64,000 bases of DNA from contig CAWBRQ010000007.1 in assembly GCA_963791315.1 (NCBI GenBank), positions 248,001 through 312,000 on the forward strand, in the 5' to 3' direction. Both the position numbers and the translations under genes were made by a program. The notes under the pieces are model-generated. The model saw only the letters and a list, made by a program, of their open reading frames with translations, had not been told where the DNA came from and made no database searches. Shown piece after piece: positions 20,467-32,673 of this stretch (its first letter is position 1; each line of letters begins with the position of its first letter). Source of the stretch: JACCZX01 sp963791315 (GTDB lineage: Bacteria > Pseudomonadota > Gammaproteobacteria > Burkholderiales > Burkholderiaceae_F).

Positions 20467-22256
20467 GTGACGCGCTTTCCGGAAGCGAAGCGGTCACGCA
20501 GCGCGCGAAAGGGCGGGCGGCGCGATCGCAACGATCGCGTTGGCTTCAATGCGAATCCGTTGCTGACGGTGGCCTTGCCGGCATGGCGTTCGAAGCTGAT
20601 GTTGTTCCTGCTCTTCGTCGGCTTCCTTGCGCTCGCGGGCCGCTCGTTTTACTTGATGGGCGGCGTGTCGACCGGTTTTCTGCAGCGCCAAGGCGAAGCG
20701 CGGTACGCGCGCACGCTGGAAATTCCGGCGACGCGCGGTCGAATCACTGATCGCAACGGTGTCGTGCTGGCGTCATCGGTGCCGGCGCGTGCGGTGTGGG
20801 CGATCCCGGAAGACGTCGACGCCGCGCCGGAGCAATTGAATACGCTGGCGCGCCTGCTGCAGATGAACGTCGGTGAGCTGAAGCGCCGGCTGGCTGACGA
20901 CGATCGCACGTTCGTCTATCTGCGCCGCCAGGTTGATGCCGATGTCGCCGAACGCATTGCGGCGCTGAAGCTGGCTGGTATCCACTCGACGCGCGAGTTC
21001 AAGCGTCACTATCCGGAGGGTGCTACCAACGCGCATGTGATCGGGTTCACCAATGTCGAGGATCGCGGCCAGGAAGGTATCGAACTGGCGCACGAGCGGC
21101 TGCTCGCAGGGCGTGCCGGCAGCCGCCGCGTGATCAAGGACCGGCTTGGTCGCGTTGTCGAAGACGATTGGCTGCGCGAGCCGCTCGACGGTAAGGATCT
21201 GGCACTGTCGATCGACAACCGCATTCAATACATCGCGTACGCAGCGTTAAAGAGCTGCGCTCGAGAAGTCGCGTGCCAAAGCAGGCGCCGCAATTGTGTT
21301 CGACGTGAAGACGGGTGAGGTGCTCGCGCTTGCCAATCTGCCGAGCTTCGATCCCAACCTGCGTGGCCGACTGGCAGGCGATGCGATTCGCAATCGCGTG
21401 CTGACTGATACGTTCGAGCCCGGCTCGACGATGAAGCCCTTTTCGGTGGCTGCCGCGCTCGAGGCCGGCAAGGTGAAGGTGGACACGCGAATCCAGACCG
21501 CGCCGGGCCGCCTAACGATCGGTAACCGCACGATAGGCGACGCACATGCGTACGGCATGCTGACCGTCGAAGAAGTCGTGGCGAAGTCGAGCAACGTCGG
21601 CACTGCGAAGATCGCGCTCGACTTGCCGGCGCAGACATTGTGGGAGACCTACACCGGAGTCGGCTTTGGCCAGGCGCCGCGAATCGACTTTCCCAGGTGC
21701 CGTTACCGGGCGTTTGCGGCCGGCGAAGACTTGGCTGCCAATCGAGCAGGCGACGATTTCGTACGGCCATGGTGTCTCGGTAACTCTGGTGCAGCTTGCG
21801 CGCGCCTACTCGGTGTTCGCTAACGATGGCGGGCTGGTCCCGCTGACGTTGCTGAAGACCGATGCCGCGGCGATGCCGGTGCGTGCAATGTCATCGGAAA
21901 CGGCGCGAGCGGTGCGCAAGATGCTCGAAATGGCCGTCGGTCCCGAGGGCACGGCGCCCGCGGCGCGGATCCCGGCGTATCGAGTGGCCGGCAAGACCGG
22001 TACCGCCTACAAGATCAAGAACGGTCAGTACGTAAAGGAATACGTCGCGTCCTTCGTCGGCTTCGCGCCAGTGTCGGACCCGCGCATCGTGGTCGCGGTG
22101 ATGATCGACGAGCCGGCGGGCCAGCACTATGGCGGACAGGTCGCTGCGCCGGTGTTTGCGGCGATTACCGCGAGTGCACTGCGCACCTTGCAGGTGACAC
22201 CTGATGCACCGCTTGAGCCAAGCCGCGAAATGGTTGCGTTGCGGAGAGCACCATGA
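20467..22256 (+). CDS. ftsI: Septal peptidoglycan transpeptidase FtsI (PBP3; two frame breaks)
   Basis: A class B penicillin-binding protein that cross-links septal peptidoglycan with FtsW. It has a short basic cytoplasmic tail, one membrane helix (LMLFLLFVGFLALAG), a pedestal domain beginning ATRGRITDRNGVVLASS, and the transpeptidase domain. The active-site serine is in GSTMKPFSV, the SxN motif in AKSSNVGTAKI, and the third box is AGKTGTAYK. Frame changes near 21255 and 21695 are each one extra base. The GTG at 20467 follows ftsL by 25 bases. Its TGA overlaps the murE ATG (ATGA). Corrected length is about 595 residues, usual for the family. Confidence 0.93.
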
Positions 22257-23812
22257 CCGGTGAGTCGGCCGCGACAGAGGCGCTGGGCTGGCTGCGACAG
22301 GTCGCCCCAGCCGTATTCGCCGACCGCCGCGACTTGCACCTCGACAACCGCCACTTGAAGCGGGGTGATGTGTTTGTAGCGCTGCGCGGAGGGACGCGTC
22401 GATGGGCGCGATTTCGTGGCTGCTGCTGCGGCGAGCGGCGCCGCTGCCGCGTTGGTCGACGCCGACGGGTTGGGATGACACGGTTACTACGACGCGCTCG
22501 TTTCCGATTCTTGCGGTCAGCAATTTGCGCGGTGCGATCGGACCACTTGCGGCAGAGTTCTACCGACGTCCGAGCGAGCATCTGCTGTCGATCGGCGTGA
22601 CCGGAACCAACGGTAAGACATCGTCGACGCAGTGGATTGCTCAATTGCTGACGCGGGCAGGTCGTCGCTGTGCAGTGGTAGGGACGATAGGAGTTGGATT
22701 TGCCGACGAGCCGTTGACCGAAACCGTACTGACGACGCCGGACCCGGTGTCGTTGCAGCGCGAAGTACGCGCTCTGCTTGATGCCGGTGCGCAGGCGATT
22801 GCGATGGAAGTGTCGTCGATCGGGCTCGAGCAAGGACGTCTGAACGGCATGAAGATCGACATTGCACTGTTCACAAACTTGACGCGTGATCATCTTGACT
22901 ACCACGGCACCATGCAACGGTACGAAGCGGCGAAGTCCTTGCTGTTCGACTGGCCGACGCTGTCGCATGCCGTCATCAATCTCGACGACGCAGCCGGCCG
23001 TCGGCTGATACCGCGGCTGACTGAACGCGGCGTCGACGTAATCGGGTACGGGACCGCCGACGCCGGTCAAATCGAAAATCTCGCATCGGATCACCGGCCG
23101 GGCGATCCGCGCCACGTCGCACGGGCTCGCGTTTGAAGCCGAGCTCGACGGGCACGCGATTTCAATCGAAGTGCCGCTGGTGGGGCAGTTCAATGTTGAG
23201 AACCTGCTAGGTGTCCTTGGCGTCATGCACGCGTGTGGCATCGATTTCGCCCGCGCGGCGGCAGCTTTGCCGCAACTTCATCCGCCGCCGGGCCGAATGC
23301 AACAGGTCGCGCTACCTGATGCACCGTTGGCTGTCATCGACTACGCGCATACGCCCGACGCATTGGCGAAAGCGCTGGCGGCTCTGCGTCCGCTCGCCGA
23401 AGCGCGCAGAGCGCAAGGAAACGTCGGCGGAAAACTGTGGATAGTGTTTGGTGCGGGCGGTGACCGCGACGCTGGCAAGCGCGCGCCGATGGGCGCTGCT
23501 GCTGCGCAAGGCGCCGATGTCGTCGTTGTCACCAGCGATAACCCGCGATCGGAGAGTGCGGAGGAGATCGCTTCGCAGGTCGCGGCCGGCGGCGCAAATG
23601 CCAGCGAGCTGATCACCATTGTCGATCGCAGCCGTGCGATTGCGCACGCGATCGCGAACGCAGGTTCTGCCGACGTCGTCCTGATCGCCGGCAAGGGCCA
23701 CGAGAGTTATCAGATCGTCGGCGCCGAGAAGCTGCCGTTTTCGGATCTGACTCACGCGCGGGCTGCACTTGCGCGGCGCGCTGAAGCCGCGGGTGGCGAA
23801 TGTCGGCATTGA
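22253..23812 (+). CDS. murE: UDP-MurNAc-tripeptide synthetase MurE, meso-DAP type (three frame breaks)
   Basis: A cytoplasmic ATP-dependent ligase that adds the third residue to UDP-MurNAc-L-Ala-D-Glu. The ATP loop is GVTGTNGKTSSTQWI; TTPDPVSLQ, MEVSSIGLEQGR and NLTRDHLDYHGTM are the central-domain motifs. DNPRSE is the signature that selects meso-diaminopimelate over lysine, and GKGHESYQ lies near the end. Breaks near 22394, 22472 and 23088 are one extra base each. The N-terminal domain (RGDVFVALRG, then VDGRDFVAAAAASGA) spans the first two. It starts in an ATGA overlap with ftsI and ends overlapping the murF start. Confidence 0.93.
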
Positions 23813-25187
23813 TGACCCTTGGCGAACTCGCGCGTGTGTTGTCGGCGAACGCCATGCCGGCAGAAGTTCACGGCGACGGTCGCGTCGGATTTTCTAGCGT
23901 ATCGACCGACTCGCGCACGCTGTCCGACGATGCCTTGTTCGTGGCGCTAAGTGGCGAACGCTTCGACGGGCACGACTACGTTGCACGCGCGCACGAGAAC
24001 GGGGCGGTGGCGGCGCTGGTCGAGCGGCGTGTCGATGCCGAGGTTCCGCAATTGATCGTGGCCGACAGCAAGCGCGCGTTCGGCATCGCCGCGGGCAGTT
24101 GGCGCGCGCGTTTCTCGCTGCCTGTCATTGCCGTGGCGGGTAGCAACGGCAAGACAACGGTGACGCAGATGATTGCCGCCATTCTGGGCGCGGCGTACGG
24201 CGAAAAGAATCGATTGGCCACACGCGGCAACCTGAACAACGACATCGGCGTTCCGTTGATGCTGTGGCAGCTATCGAAGCAGCATCGGGCTGCGGTGTTC
24301 GAGCTCGGCATGAACCACCCCGGGCGAGATTGCGTATCTGACACATCTGGTGCAGCCGACTGTCGCGCTGGTCAACAACGCACAGCGCGAGCATCAGGAA
24401 TTCATGCAGTCGGTCGAGGCGACCGCATACGAAAACGGCGAAGCCCTCGCGGCATTGTCGGACGATGGCGTCGCGGTGTTTCCGGCGGATGACCCATGTG
24501 CGCCGATCTGGCGGCGACTGGCCGGCACACGCCGCGTTATCGACTTTGCGCTCAAAGCCTACGCCGTCGTCACCGCGACATTTCAGGCGGAGGCCGACGG
24601 CGTGCAGATTTCGATGGCGACGCCATACGGGGTGATCGACGTGCGACTTGCGTGCCGGTGGCGAGCACAACGTTCGCAACGCATTGGCTGCTGCAGCGTG
24701 TGCGATTGCTGGCGACGTTGCCGCTGACGCAATTGGTGCCGGACTGAGCGCTTGGAGGCCGGTTGCGGGCCGGGGTGTGAGGCTGCGGATCAACGGTTGC
24801 GACGTCATCGACGATACCTACAACGCGAACCCCGATTCTGTTCGCGCCGCCATCGACCTGCTGGCGGCGGCGCCAGCGCCGCGCGTTTTGGTTCTTGGCG
24901 ACATGGGAGAAGTCGGAGTGCGCGGGCCGGAGTTTCACCGCGAGGTGGGGCAATACGCACGCGAGCGCGGCATCGATGCGTTCTTCGCCATCGGCTCGTT
25001 GATGCGCGAGGCGGCTCGAGCGTTCGGTGCCGGTGCCGCTCACGTTCGACAACATGGATGAACTGATCGCCGCTCTGCGCCCGAGTCTGCGAGCCGGACG
25101 ACGCTGCTGATCAAAGGCTCGCGCTTCATGCAGATGGAGCGCGTCGTACAGGCGCTGGCGGTGCACAAGATGGAATCGGTGCACTGA
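23812..25187 (+). CDS. murF: UDP-MurNAc-pentapeptide synthetase MurF (broken frame)
   Basis: Adds D-Ala-D-Ala to UDP-MurNAc-tripeptide, the last cytoplasmic step. Motifs: VSTDSRTLSDDALFVAL (substrate domain), VAGSNGKTTVTQMIAAIL (ATP loop), TRGNLNNDIGVPLMLW, VFELGMNHPGEIAYL, GEHNVRNALAAAACA and DDTYNANPDS. Frame changes lie near 24322, 24660, 25038 and 25100. The start is taken as the ATG at 23812, in a TGATG overlap with murE and directly before the first family residues. An upstream in-frame ATG at 23800 would overlap murE by 13 bases. The stop at 25185-25187 overlaps the mraY start. Confidence 0.92.
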
Positions 25188-26344
25188 TGCTGCTCGAACT
25201 CTTCGAATGGCTGGCGAAGGACATTCGATCTTTCAACGTCTTTTCGTATCTGACGCTGCGCGCGGTACTCGCTGCAGCGACCGCGATGCTGATCGGTCTG
25301 GCAGCGGGGCCGCTTGTCATTCGGCGTCTGGCCGCATTGAAAATCGGGCAGGCAGTGCGCGCAGGACGGGCCGCAATCGCATCTGACCAAGACCGGTACG
25401 CCGACGATGGGAGGTGCGTTGATCTTGATTGCGATCGGCGTCACGACATTGTTGTGGGCCGACTTATCGAATCGCTTCATCTGGGTGACGCTGATCGTCA
25501 CGCTCGGCTTCGGGATGGATCGGATGGATCGACGACTACCGCAAAGTCGTGCACGGCAATCCGAAAGGCATGAGCGCCCGCGAAAAGTACGCGTGGCAAT
25601 CGGCGATCGGGCTGGCTGCATCGTTCTACCTCGCGTTCGCGATCGCCGCGCCGTCGACCGATCGCATCTGGGATCTGATGCAGCAGTGGGTCGACGCAGG
25701 GCTTTTACATCGACCTTCCACCGCGCTCCGATCTGCTGGTGCCCTTTTTCAAGAACATCGCGTATCCGCTTGGTGTCTTCGGATTCGTCGTTCTGTCGTA
25801 CTTGGTCATTGTCGGCACCAGCAACGCAGTGAATCTGACCGATGGGCTCGATGGCTTGGCCATCATGCCGACCGTGATGATTGGCGCGGCACTCGGCGTG
25901 TTCGCCTATGTCGTCGGGCGCGCCGACTTCGCGCGCTACCTGCTGTTTCCATACATCCCCGGTGCGGGCGAGCTCGTGATCATCTGCGCCGCGATCGCCG
26001 GCGCAGGGCTTGCGTTCCTGTGGTTCAACGCCTACCCGGCCGAAGTCTTCATGGGCGATGTCGGTGCGCTCGCGCTCGGCGGCGCGCTCGGAACGATCGC
26101 CGTCATTACGCGACAGGAAATCGTGCTGTTCATCATGGGCGGGGTGTTCGTCGTCGAGACGATTTCGGTGATGCTGCAAGTGGCGTACTTCAAGTCGAGC
26201 GGGGGTCGCCGCATCTTTCGAATGGCGCCACTGCACCATCACTTCGAACTCTCGGGGTGGAAGGAGACGCAGGTCGTCGTGCGGTTCTGGATCATCACGA
26301 TGATGCTGGTGTTGGTCGGTTTGTCGACATTGAAAATTCGATGA
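25187..26344 (+). CDS. mraY: Phospho-MurNAc-pentapeptide transferase MraY (broken frame)
   Basis: A polytopic membrane enzyme that moves phospho-MurNAc-pentapeptide onto undecaprenyl phosphate, giving lipid I. Recognised by SYLTLRAVLAAATAMLIG in helix 1, SHLTKTGTPTMGGALILI, IDDYRKVVHGNPKGMSAREK (catalytic Asp pair), GTSNAVNLTDGLDGLA and APLHHHFELSGWKE. Frame changes lie near 25360, 25515 and 25705. The start ATG overlaps the murF stop as TGATG. The product ends STLKIR, with the TGA overlapping the murD ATG. Length about 388 residues, as expected. Confidence 0.93.
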
Positions 26345-27839
26345 CCGCCGCGCGCTCGTACTCGGCCTGGGAGACAGCGGTCTCGCGATGGCGCAATCAC
26401 TCGGCGCGCGCGGATACTCGCTGCGAGTCGCCGACACGCGGCGCGACCCGCCGCGGCTAGCGGACATGCGCGCTGAATCGACGCCGATCGAGTTTCGTTG
26501 GCGGCGACTTTTCATTGGCTCTGCTGGACGATGTTCAGCTTGTAGCGCTCAGCCCGGGCCTGTCACCGACGCTTTCAGCTGCGGCGCCATTGGTTAAGGC
26601 CGCGCACAAGCGCAAGATCGAAGTGGTCGGTGAGATCGAGCTGTTTGCGCGCGAGCTCGCGCGCCTGAAGGCCGAGATCGGGGTACGCGCCACAGATCGT
26701 CGGCGTCACGGGCACGAATGGCAAGACCACGACTAGCCGACTCACCGGCTTGATGATCGAAGCTGCGGAAGGCGAGTGCAAGTTGCGGGAAATATCGGAC
26801 CGGTCGCTCTCGACGCGCTGCGAACCCGCTTGGCCGCACACGACCTACCCGAAGTATGGGTGCTCGAGCTATCGAGCTTTCAACTCGCCACGACGCGCTC
26901 ACTGACGTGCGATGCCGCGGCCGTGCTGAACATCACCGACGACCACCTCGACTGGCATGACACGCTGCAGAGCTATGCGACGGCGAAGGCCCGCATCTTC
27001 ACGTCAAAGACGATCCGCATCTTGAACCGTGATGACGCGAGAGTAGCCGTGATGGCGAGGAAGGACGGGAGCGCGGTCACGTTCGGCGCCGACGCGCCTA
27101 CGTTCGGCAAACTCTTATGGAATCGTCGTCGATCATGGCGTGGCCTGGCTTGCATGGGCGGAAGATCTGAGTGTCCCTGTACGGCGCAAGAAAGCTGAGG
27201 ACCAGCCGCCGCCGGTGCACGCGCCTGCCCAACTCAGGACGCATCGACTGATGCCCGTCGATGCATTGGCCCTGCGCGGCCGGCACAACGCGATGAACGC
27301 GCTGGCGGCGCTGGCGCTGGCACGCGCGATCGATTGTCCGCTTGCCCCGATGATGCATGCGCTGCGCCGCTACGCCGGTGAGCCGCACCGATTGCAATTG
27401 ATCGCCACAATCGACGGTGTCGCCTACTACGACGACAGCAAGGGAACCAACGTCGGAGCGACCGTCGCCGCGCTCGAAGGTCTGGGCGCGGAGGGCAAGG
27501 AGCTGATCGTCATCGCCGGCGGCGAGGGCAAGGGTCAGAACTTTGAGCCGCTTGCGGCGCCTGTCGCGCGCCATGCGCGCGCGGTTGTCGTCCTGTGGCC
27601 GCGATGCGGCTGCGATTCGCTCCGCGCTCGAGCACGGAGCGCCGGGCGTGCCGCTATTGGACGCGCACTCGCTTGAAGAAGCGGTTGATATCGCATCAGC
27701 GCACGCCCGCCCCGGCGACGTCGTTCTGTTATCTCCTGCGTGCGCGAGCTTCGACATGTTTCGCAATTACGTGCACCGTGGTGAGGTCTTTGCGAACGCC
27801 GTGCATGAGTTGTCGGCGGAAGCGGGGCAGCCCTCATGA
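26341..27839 (+). CDS. murD: UDP-MurNAc-L-alanine:D-glutamate ligase MurD (broken frame)
   Basis: Adds D-glutamate to UDP-MurNAc-L-Ala. Motifs: ALVLGLGDSGLAMAQSL (N-terminal Rossmann fold), ALSPGLSPTLSAA, VGVTGTNGKTTT (ATP loop), VAGNIGPVALDAL, VLELSSFQLATT, NITDDHLDWHD, GEPHRLQLIATIDGVAYYDDSKGTN (read here in parts) and LLSPACASFDMF. Breaks lie near 26353, 26503, 26680, 26765, 27110 and 27590. The step just after the ATG at 26341 would need one missing or two extra bases, so the first codons are uncertain. The ATG overlaps the mraY stop; the gene ends in an ATGA overlap with ftsW. Confidence 0.9.
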
Positions 27840-29129
27840 GCGCGTTGATGGCACGTCTACGCAGCGCTTTTGGCGGCCAACAGAGTTGGCCGACGCGAGC
27901 GCCGCGGTCATGCCGCGTTTGCGTTTGCAGGTTCATTGGCTGGCTTGAGCGGCGCGAGTGTGAGCCGCGGCGCAAACGTTTCGGCGCGTCCGGGCTCGCT
28001 GCCTGCAATCGATGGGCCGCTGGTGGGCGTTGTCCTGGCGCTGCTGCTGATCGGCACTGTGATGGTGTATTCGGCATCGATATCGCTTGCCGATTCGCCA
28101 CGCTACAACGTCGCACCGACGCATTTTCTGCTGCGGCATCTGTTGTCGCTCGGCATCGCGTTCTGTGCGGCGGTGATCGCGTTTCAGATCCCGATCGGTG
28201 TGTGGCAACGGCTCGCACCGTTCGTATTCGTCGGTGCGCTCGCGTTGCTGGTGGTCGTGTTGGTTCCGGGCGTCGGCAAAGGTGTGAATGGCGCCAAGCG
28301 CTGGATACCGCTCGGCGTGCTGAATCTGCAACCGTCGGAACTGATGAAGGTCGCTTGTGTGCTGTACGCCGCCAACTTCACGGTGCGCAAGCAGGATTAC
28401 ATGAATCACTTCGGCAAAGGCTTCTTGCCGATGGCGTTCGTGATGGGTGCAATAGGCGTGCTGCTTGCTGCTGCAACCCGACCTGGGCGCGTTCGGCGTG
28501 ATCGTGGCGATCAGCATGGGCATCCTGTTTCTGGGCGGTGTCAACGGCCGATTGTTCACCGGTATCACAGCCGCGCTCGCTTCGTGTTCGTTCTCGTCAT
28601 CTGGCTGTCGCCATGGCGGCGCGAGCGCATCTTCGCCTACCTCGATCCGTGGTCCGAGGGTAATGCGCTCGGCAAGGCGTACCAGCTGTCGCATTCATTG
28701 ATCGCCTTCGGGCGCGGCGAGTGGTTCGGCGTCGGCCTCGGCGGCAGCGTCGAGAAGCTGCACTATCTGCCGGAGGCGCACACCGACTTCATTCTCGCGG
28801 TGCTTGGCGAAGAACTTGGGCTGGTCGGCGTGGCGACCGTCGTGGTGCTTTTTTACTGGCTGGTCAAGCGGGCCTTTGAGATCGGTCGACAGGCGATCGC
28901 GCTCGAGCGCACATTCGCGGGCCTCGTCGCGCAAGGTGTCGGCCTGTGGATCGGCGTGCAGACGTTCATCAATGTCGGCGTCGCCACCGGGTTGCTGCCG
29001 ACGAAGGGCTTGACGTTGCCGCTGATGAGCTACGGCGGATCGGCGCTGCTGTCGACGCTGGTGGCGATCGCGATCCTGCTGCGTGTCGATCGAGAGAACC
29101 GTGTGCTGATGCGCGGAGGGCGCACATGA
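27836..29129 (+). CDS. ftsW: Lipid II polymerase FtsW (SEDS family; broken frame)
   Basis: The septal SEDS glycosyltransferase, working with FtsI. It has about ten membrane helices. Motifs: VGVVLALLLIGTVMVYSASI in the first helix, GAKRWIPLGVLNLQPSELMK, LLQPDLGAFGVI, WLSPWRRERIFAYLDPW, KLHYLPEAHTDFILAVLGEE (catalytic loop) and LLPTKGLTLPLMSYGGSALL. Frame changes lie near 27940 and 28475 (one extra base each). The step near 28585 is best explained by one missing base. The N-terminal cytoplasmic tail is only approximate because of the first break. It starts in an ATGA overlap with murD and overlaps the murG start by four bases. Confidence 0.92.
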
Positions 29130-30264
29130 GCATGCCGGGCCGTCCCGAAGAACGAACCCCTGAGCGCGCAGCGCGAGGGTAAGTTGCTCCATCACCTGAT
29201 GGTCGTCGCCGCCGGCACCGGGGGCCACGTGATGCCGGGACTTGCCGTTGCCGAGGCGCTGCGCGCTCGAGGGTGGTCGGTCAGCTGGCTCGGCACGCGG
29301 GTAGGGATGGAACGCCAACTCGTCGAGCCGCGCGGAATTGCATTCGACGCGATCGACTTTGCAGGGCTGCGCGGCAAAGGCGTGAGAACGTTGCTGCTTG
29401 GCGGGTTCTATCTGTTGCGCGCCCTGTGGCAAAGCCGCGCGCTGATTCGCGCGCGAAAGCCGCGCGTGATGTTTTCCACCGGCGGCTATGTCGCAGTCCC
29501 CGCCGGCATGGCGGCGAGCACGCTCGGCGTGCCGCTGGTGCTGCTGAACTCGGATGCCGCGCTGTTGATGTCGACCAAGATGCTGAAGTCTCTGGCGTCG
29601 GCGGTGTTATGCGGCTTTGATGGAGCGGCCGCCAAAGCGGCGGGTGACAAAGGTTCGGTGACCGGCAATCCGGTGCGCGTCGAGATTGCGCAGATTGCGC
29701 CGCCCGAACAGCGTTATGCGGGCCGCTCCGGGCCGTTGCAACTGCTCGTTATCGGCGGCAGCCTCGGCGCTCAGGTGCTGAACGAAAGCGTGCCGCGCGC
29801 GCTGGCGCTGGTTTCATCCGATCAGCGTCCGCAGGGTCGTTCATCAGTGCGGCTCCAAGCACATCGATTCTGTGCGGGCGCTTTATCGAGGAGGTCGGTG
29901 TCGACGCCGAAATCGTCGCATTCATCGACGACATGCCGGATCGCTACGCGAAGGCAGATCTCGTCGTTTGCCGCGCGGGCGCGATTACGGTGTCGGAGCT
30001 CGCAGCAGCCGGAGTGGCAAGCGTGCTGGTTCCGCTTGTGGTGTCGACCACTTCGCATCAGCGCGCAAACGCTGAATTCATGGCAGCGAATGACGCCGCG
30101 ATTCACTTGCCGCAGGCCGAGCTCGAACGCGCCGAAGCTGGCGGAGCTGCTGCGCACACTCACCCGCGATCGTCTGCTGGCAATGGCAGAGGCCGCCCGT
30201 TCGGTGGGCAGGCCCGAGAGCTACACAGTCGGTGGCTTCAGTCATCGAGAAGGTGGCAGCGTGA
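29126..30264 (+). CDS. murG: UDP-GlcNAc:lipid I N-acetylglucosaminyltransferase MurG (broken frame)
   Basis: A peripheral inner-membrane GT-B glycosyltransferase that turns lipid I into lipid II. Motifs: VVAAGTGGHVMPGLAVAEAL (the GGxGGHxxP loop), VMFSTGGYVAVPAGMAA, VTGNPVRVEI, VIGGSLGAQVLNESVPRAL, VDAEIVAFIDDM, CRAGAITVSELAAAGV and LVPLVVSTTSHQRANAEFM. The start ATG overlaps the ftsW stop; the first 18 codons are in one frame and the rest from about 29165 in the next. Further changes lie near 29835, 29885, 30135 and 30215. The C-terminal TQSVASVIEKVAA ends at TGA 30262-30264, leaving 54 bases before murC. Confidence 0.9.
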
Positions 30265-30318
30265 GTCTCGGATCGTCGCTCGCGCACGTACGAGCCGCAG
30301 GCTCGCGCGCAGTGTCCC

Positions 30319-31712
30319 ATGAAGCACGCCGTTAAACACATTCACTTCGTCGGCATCGGCGGCAGCGGCATGTCGGGCATCGCCGAAGTCCTGCTGACGC
30401 TCGGCTATCGAGTCAGTGGCTCGGATGCGGCATCAACGCGACGACGCGGCGCCTGGCGCAACTGAATGCGACGATTAGCGCACGGCCACCGCGCGCAAAA
30501 CATCAACGGCGCCGATGCGGTCGTCGTTTCGACCGCGGTGGCCGACGACAACCCGGAGGTGCAAGAGGCGCGCGCGAAACGCGATCCCGATCGTTCCGCG
30601 CGCGGTGATGCTGGCCGAGCTGATGCGGCTGAAGCAGGGGATCGCGATTGCAGGCACGCACGGCAAGACGACTACGACGAGTCTGGTCGCCAGCGTGCTG
30701 GCTGCCGGCGGCTTCGATCCGACTTTCGTGATCGGTGGTCGCCTGAATTCTGCCGGCGCCAATGCGCGGCTGGGCAGTGGCGATTACATCGTGGTCGAAG
30801 CCGACGAGTCCGACGCTTCTTTCCTGAACTTGAATCCGGTGATCGCGGTCGTCACGAACATCGACAACGACCACATGGAAACCTACGCGCACGACTTTTC
30901 GCGGCTTAAGCAGGCATTCGTCGATTTCCTCTCGCGCCTGCCGTTTTACGGGAGCGGCGGTCGTTTGCATCGACGACGCTAACGTGCGCGAGATCCTGCC
31001 GTTCGTGTCGAAGCCGCTGCTGACGTACGGCTTTGCGGAGGACGCGCAGATCCGCGCGTTCGACGCGCACGCAGATGGCACCCGGATGAAGTTCCGCGTT
31101 GCGCGCGAGAGGCAGCGGAGCTTGCTGTCACTCTGAACTTGCCGGGGATCCACAACGTCGCCAACGCGTTGGCGGCGATTGCGGTGGGCACCGAGCTCGG
31201 TGTTCGAGGATTCGGCGATCGTCGCTGCGCTCGACCGAGTTCACAGGTGTTGGCCGACGCTTCGCGCGGCACGGCGAGCTACAGCGCGCCGGCGGGTGGC
31301 CACTTCACGTTGATCGATGACTACGGACACCATCCCGCCGAAACGTCCGCCACGTTGCAGGCAGCGCGAGCGGCGTTTCCCGGCCGACGCATCGTGCTTG
31401 CTTTTCAGCCGCATCGCTACACGCGCACGCGCGACCGCTTCGAAGATTTCGTGCGCGTGTTATCGACAGCCGACGTGTTGCTGCTGACGGAGGTCTACCC
31501 GGCCGGCGAAGCGCCGATCGTGCTGGCGGACGGGCGCTCACTCGCGCGCGCCATTCGTGTGGCCGGAAGGATCGAACCGATCTTCGTCGAGTCGATCGAT
31601 GAGCTTGCCAGCGGCGCTGCTTGATGTCGTGCGCGACGGCGATGTCGTGATTGCGATGGGCGCCGGTTCGATCGGTCAGCTGGCGTCGCAAGCTGACGGG
31701 CGGGGGCGCTGA
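30319..31712 (+). CDS. murC: UDP-MurNAc:L-alanine ligase MurC (broken frame)
   Basis: The first amino-acid-adding ligase. Motifs: HIHFVGIGGSGMSGIAEVLL (N-terminal UDP-binding), TTRRLAQLNATIS, NGADAVVVSTAV, GIAIAGTHGKTTTTSLVASV (ATP loop), VEADESDASFLNL, NIDNDHMETY, LPGIHNVANALAAIAVG, IDDYGHHPAETSATLQAAR and FQPHRYTRTRDRFEDFV. The ATG at 30319 directly precedes the conserved N-terminus. At least seven frame changes lie between about 30430 and 31700. The end is either TGA 31710-31712 or, with one base fewer in the last codons, TGA 31714-31716 overlapping ddl; the latter gives the more family-like ending LTGGGAE. Confidence 0.9.
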
Positions 31713-32673
31713 ATGAGTGCGGCCAATCTTCGGCAAGGTCGGTGTGCTGTTCGGCGGGCGCTCGTCCGAGCGCGAGGTGTCGATCATGTCGGGCACCGGC
31801 GTGTTGAATGCCTTGCGCGCCGCGGCGTCGACGCGCATGCGTTCGATCCGGCCACGCAGTCGCTGGGCGAACTCGAGACGGCGAAGTTCGACCGCGTGTT
31901 CATTGCGTTGCACGGGCGCGGTGGCGAGGATGGTACGATCCAGGGCGTGCTCGAAACGCTCCGGATTCCGTACACCGGCAGCGGGGTCCAAGCATCGGCG
32001 ATCGCGATCGACAAGGAGATTACGAAGCGCATATGGGAGACCCAGAAGCTGCCGACGCCACGCTATCGCGTGATCGACTCCGAGGAGCGAGCGCACCTGA
32101 ACGAAGTGGCCGATGAGCTGCGCCTGACCGCTGATCGTCAAGCCGCCGAACGAAGGGCTCGACGATCGGCATCTCGCGCGTGCGGCGGGTATTCGGGCGA
32201 TGGCTCGAGGCGTTCCAACTGGCGCGCAAGTACGACGACGTCGTGTTGGCCGAAGAGTTCATCGACGGCCAGGAGCTGACTTGCGCAATTCTTGGTCGCG
32301 GCAGCCAGGCCGAGGCGCTGCCGCTGGTCGAAATCCGCGCGCCCGATGCGAACTACGACTATCACAACAAGTACTTCGGCGAGGAAACGAAGTATCTGTG
32401 TCCGGCGCCGATCGATGACGACAGCTGAGCCAAACGATTCGCGACCTATCGGTCTGCGCGCTACAACGCGCTCGGTGCGCGCGGCTGGGGGCGGATCGAC
32501 ATCATGCTGAGTCGACGCGGCGCAGCCGTACTTGCTCGAGCTCAACACGTCGCCGGGAATGACGAGCCACTCACTGGTGCCGATCGCCGCGCGCGCGAGC
32601 GGGCATCAGCTACGAAGACCTCGTGCTGCGCATCTTGTCGCTGGCCACGCTGGAGCAAAGGGCGATGCAATGA
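31713..32673 (+). CDS. ddl: D-alanine:D-alanine ligase (broken frame)
   Basis: An ATP-grasp ligase making D-Ala-D-Ala for MurF. Pieces: FGKVGVLFGGRSSEREVSIM, VDAHAFDPATQSLGELETA, DRVFIALHGRGGEDGTIQG, LRIPYTGSGVQASAIAIDK, IVKPPNEGSTIGISRV, VVLAEEFIDGQELTCAILG, ANYDYHNKYFGEETKYLCPA, GRIDIML and LELNTSPGMTSHSLVPIAA, all diagnostic for Ddl. Breaks lie near 31716, 31835, 32130, 32180, 32425, 32515 and 32600. Start is either the ATG at 31713 or the GTG at 31717, which gives VRPIFGKVGV without a break. The TGA at 32671-32673 overlaps the ftsQ ATG. Confidence 0.9.

Noticed and set aside
25040..26515. 491-codon minus-strand open frame opposite murF-mraY-murD
   Set aside because: Composition is that of an antisense shadow (Arg/His/Asp-rich, no motif), and the plus strand encodes MraY with all its signatures.
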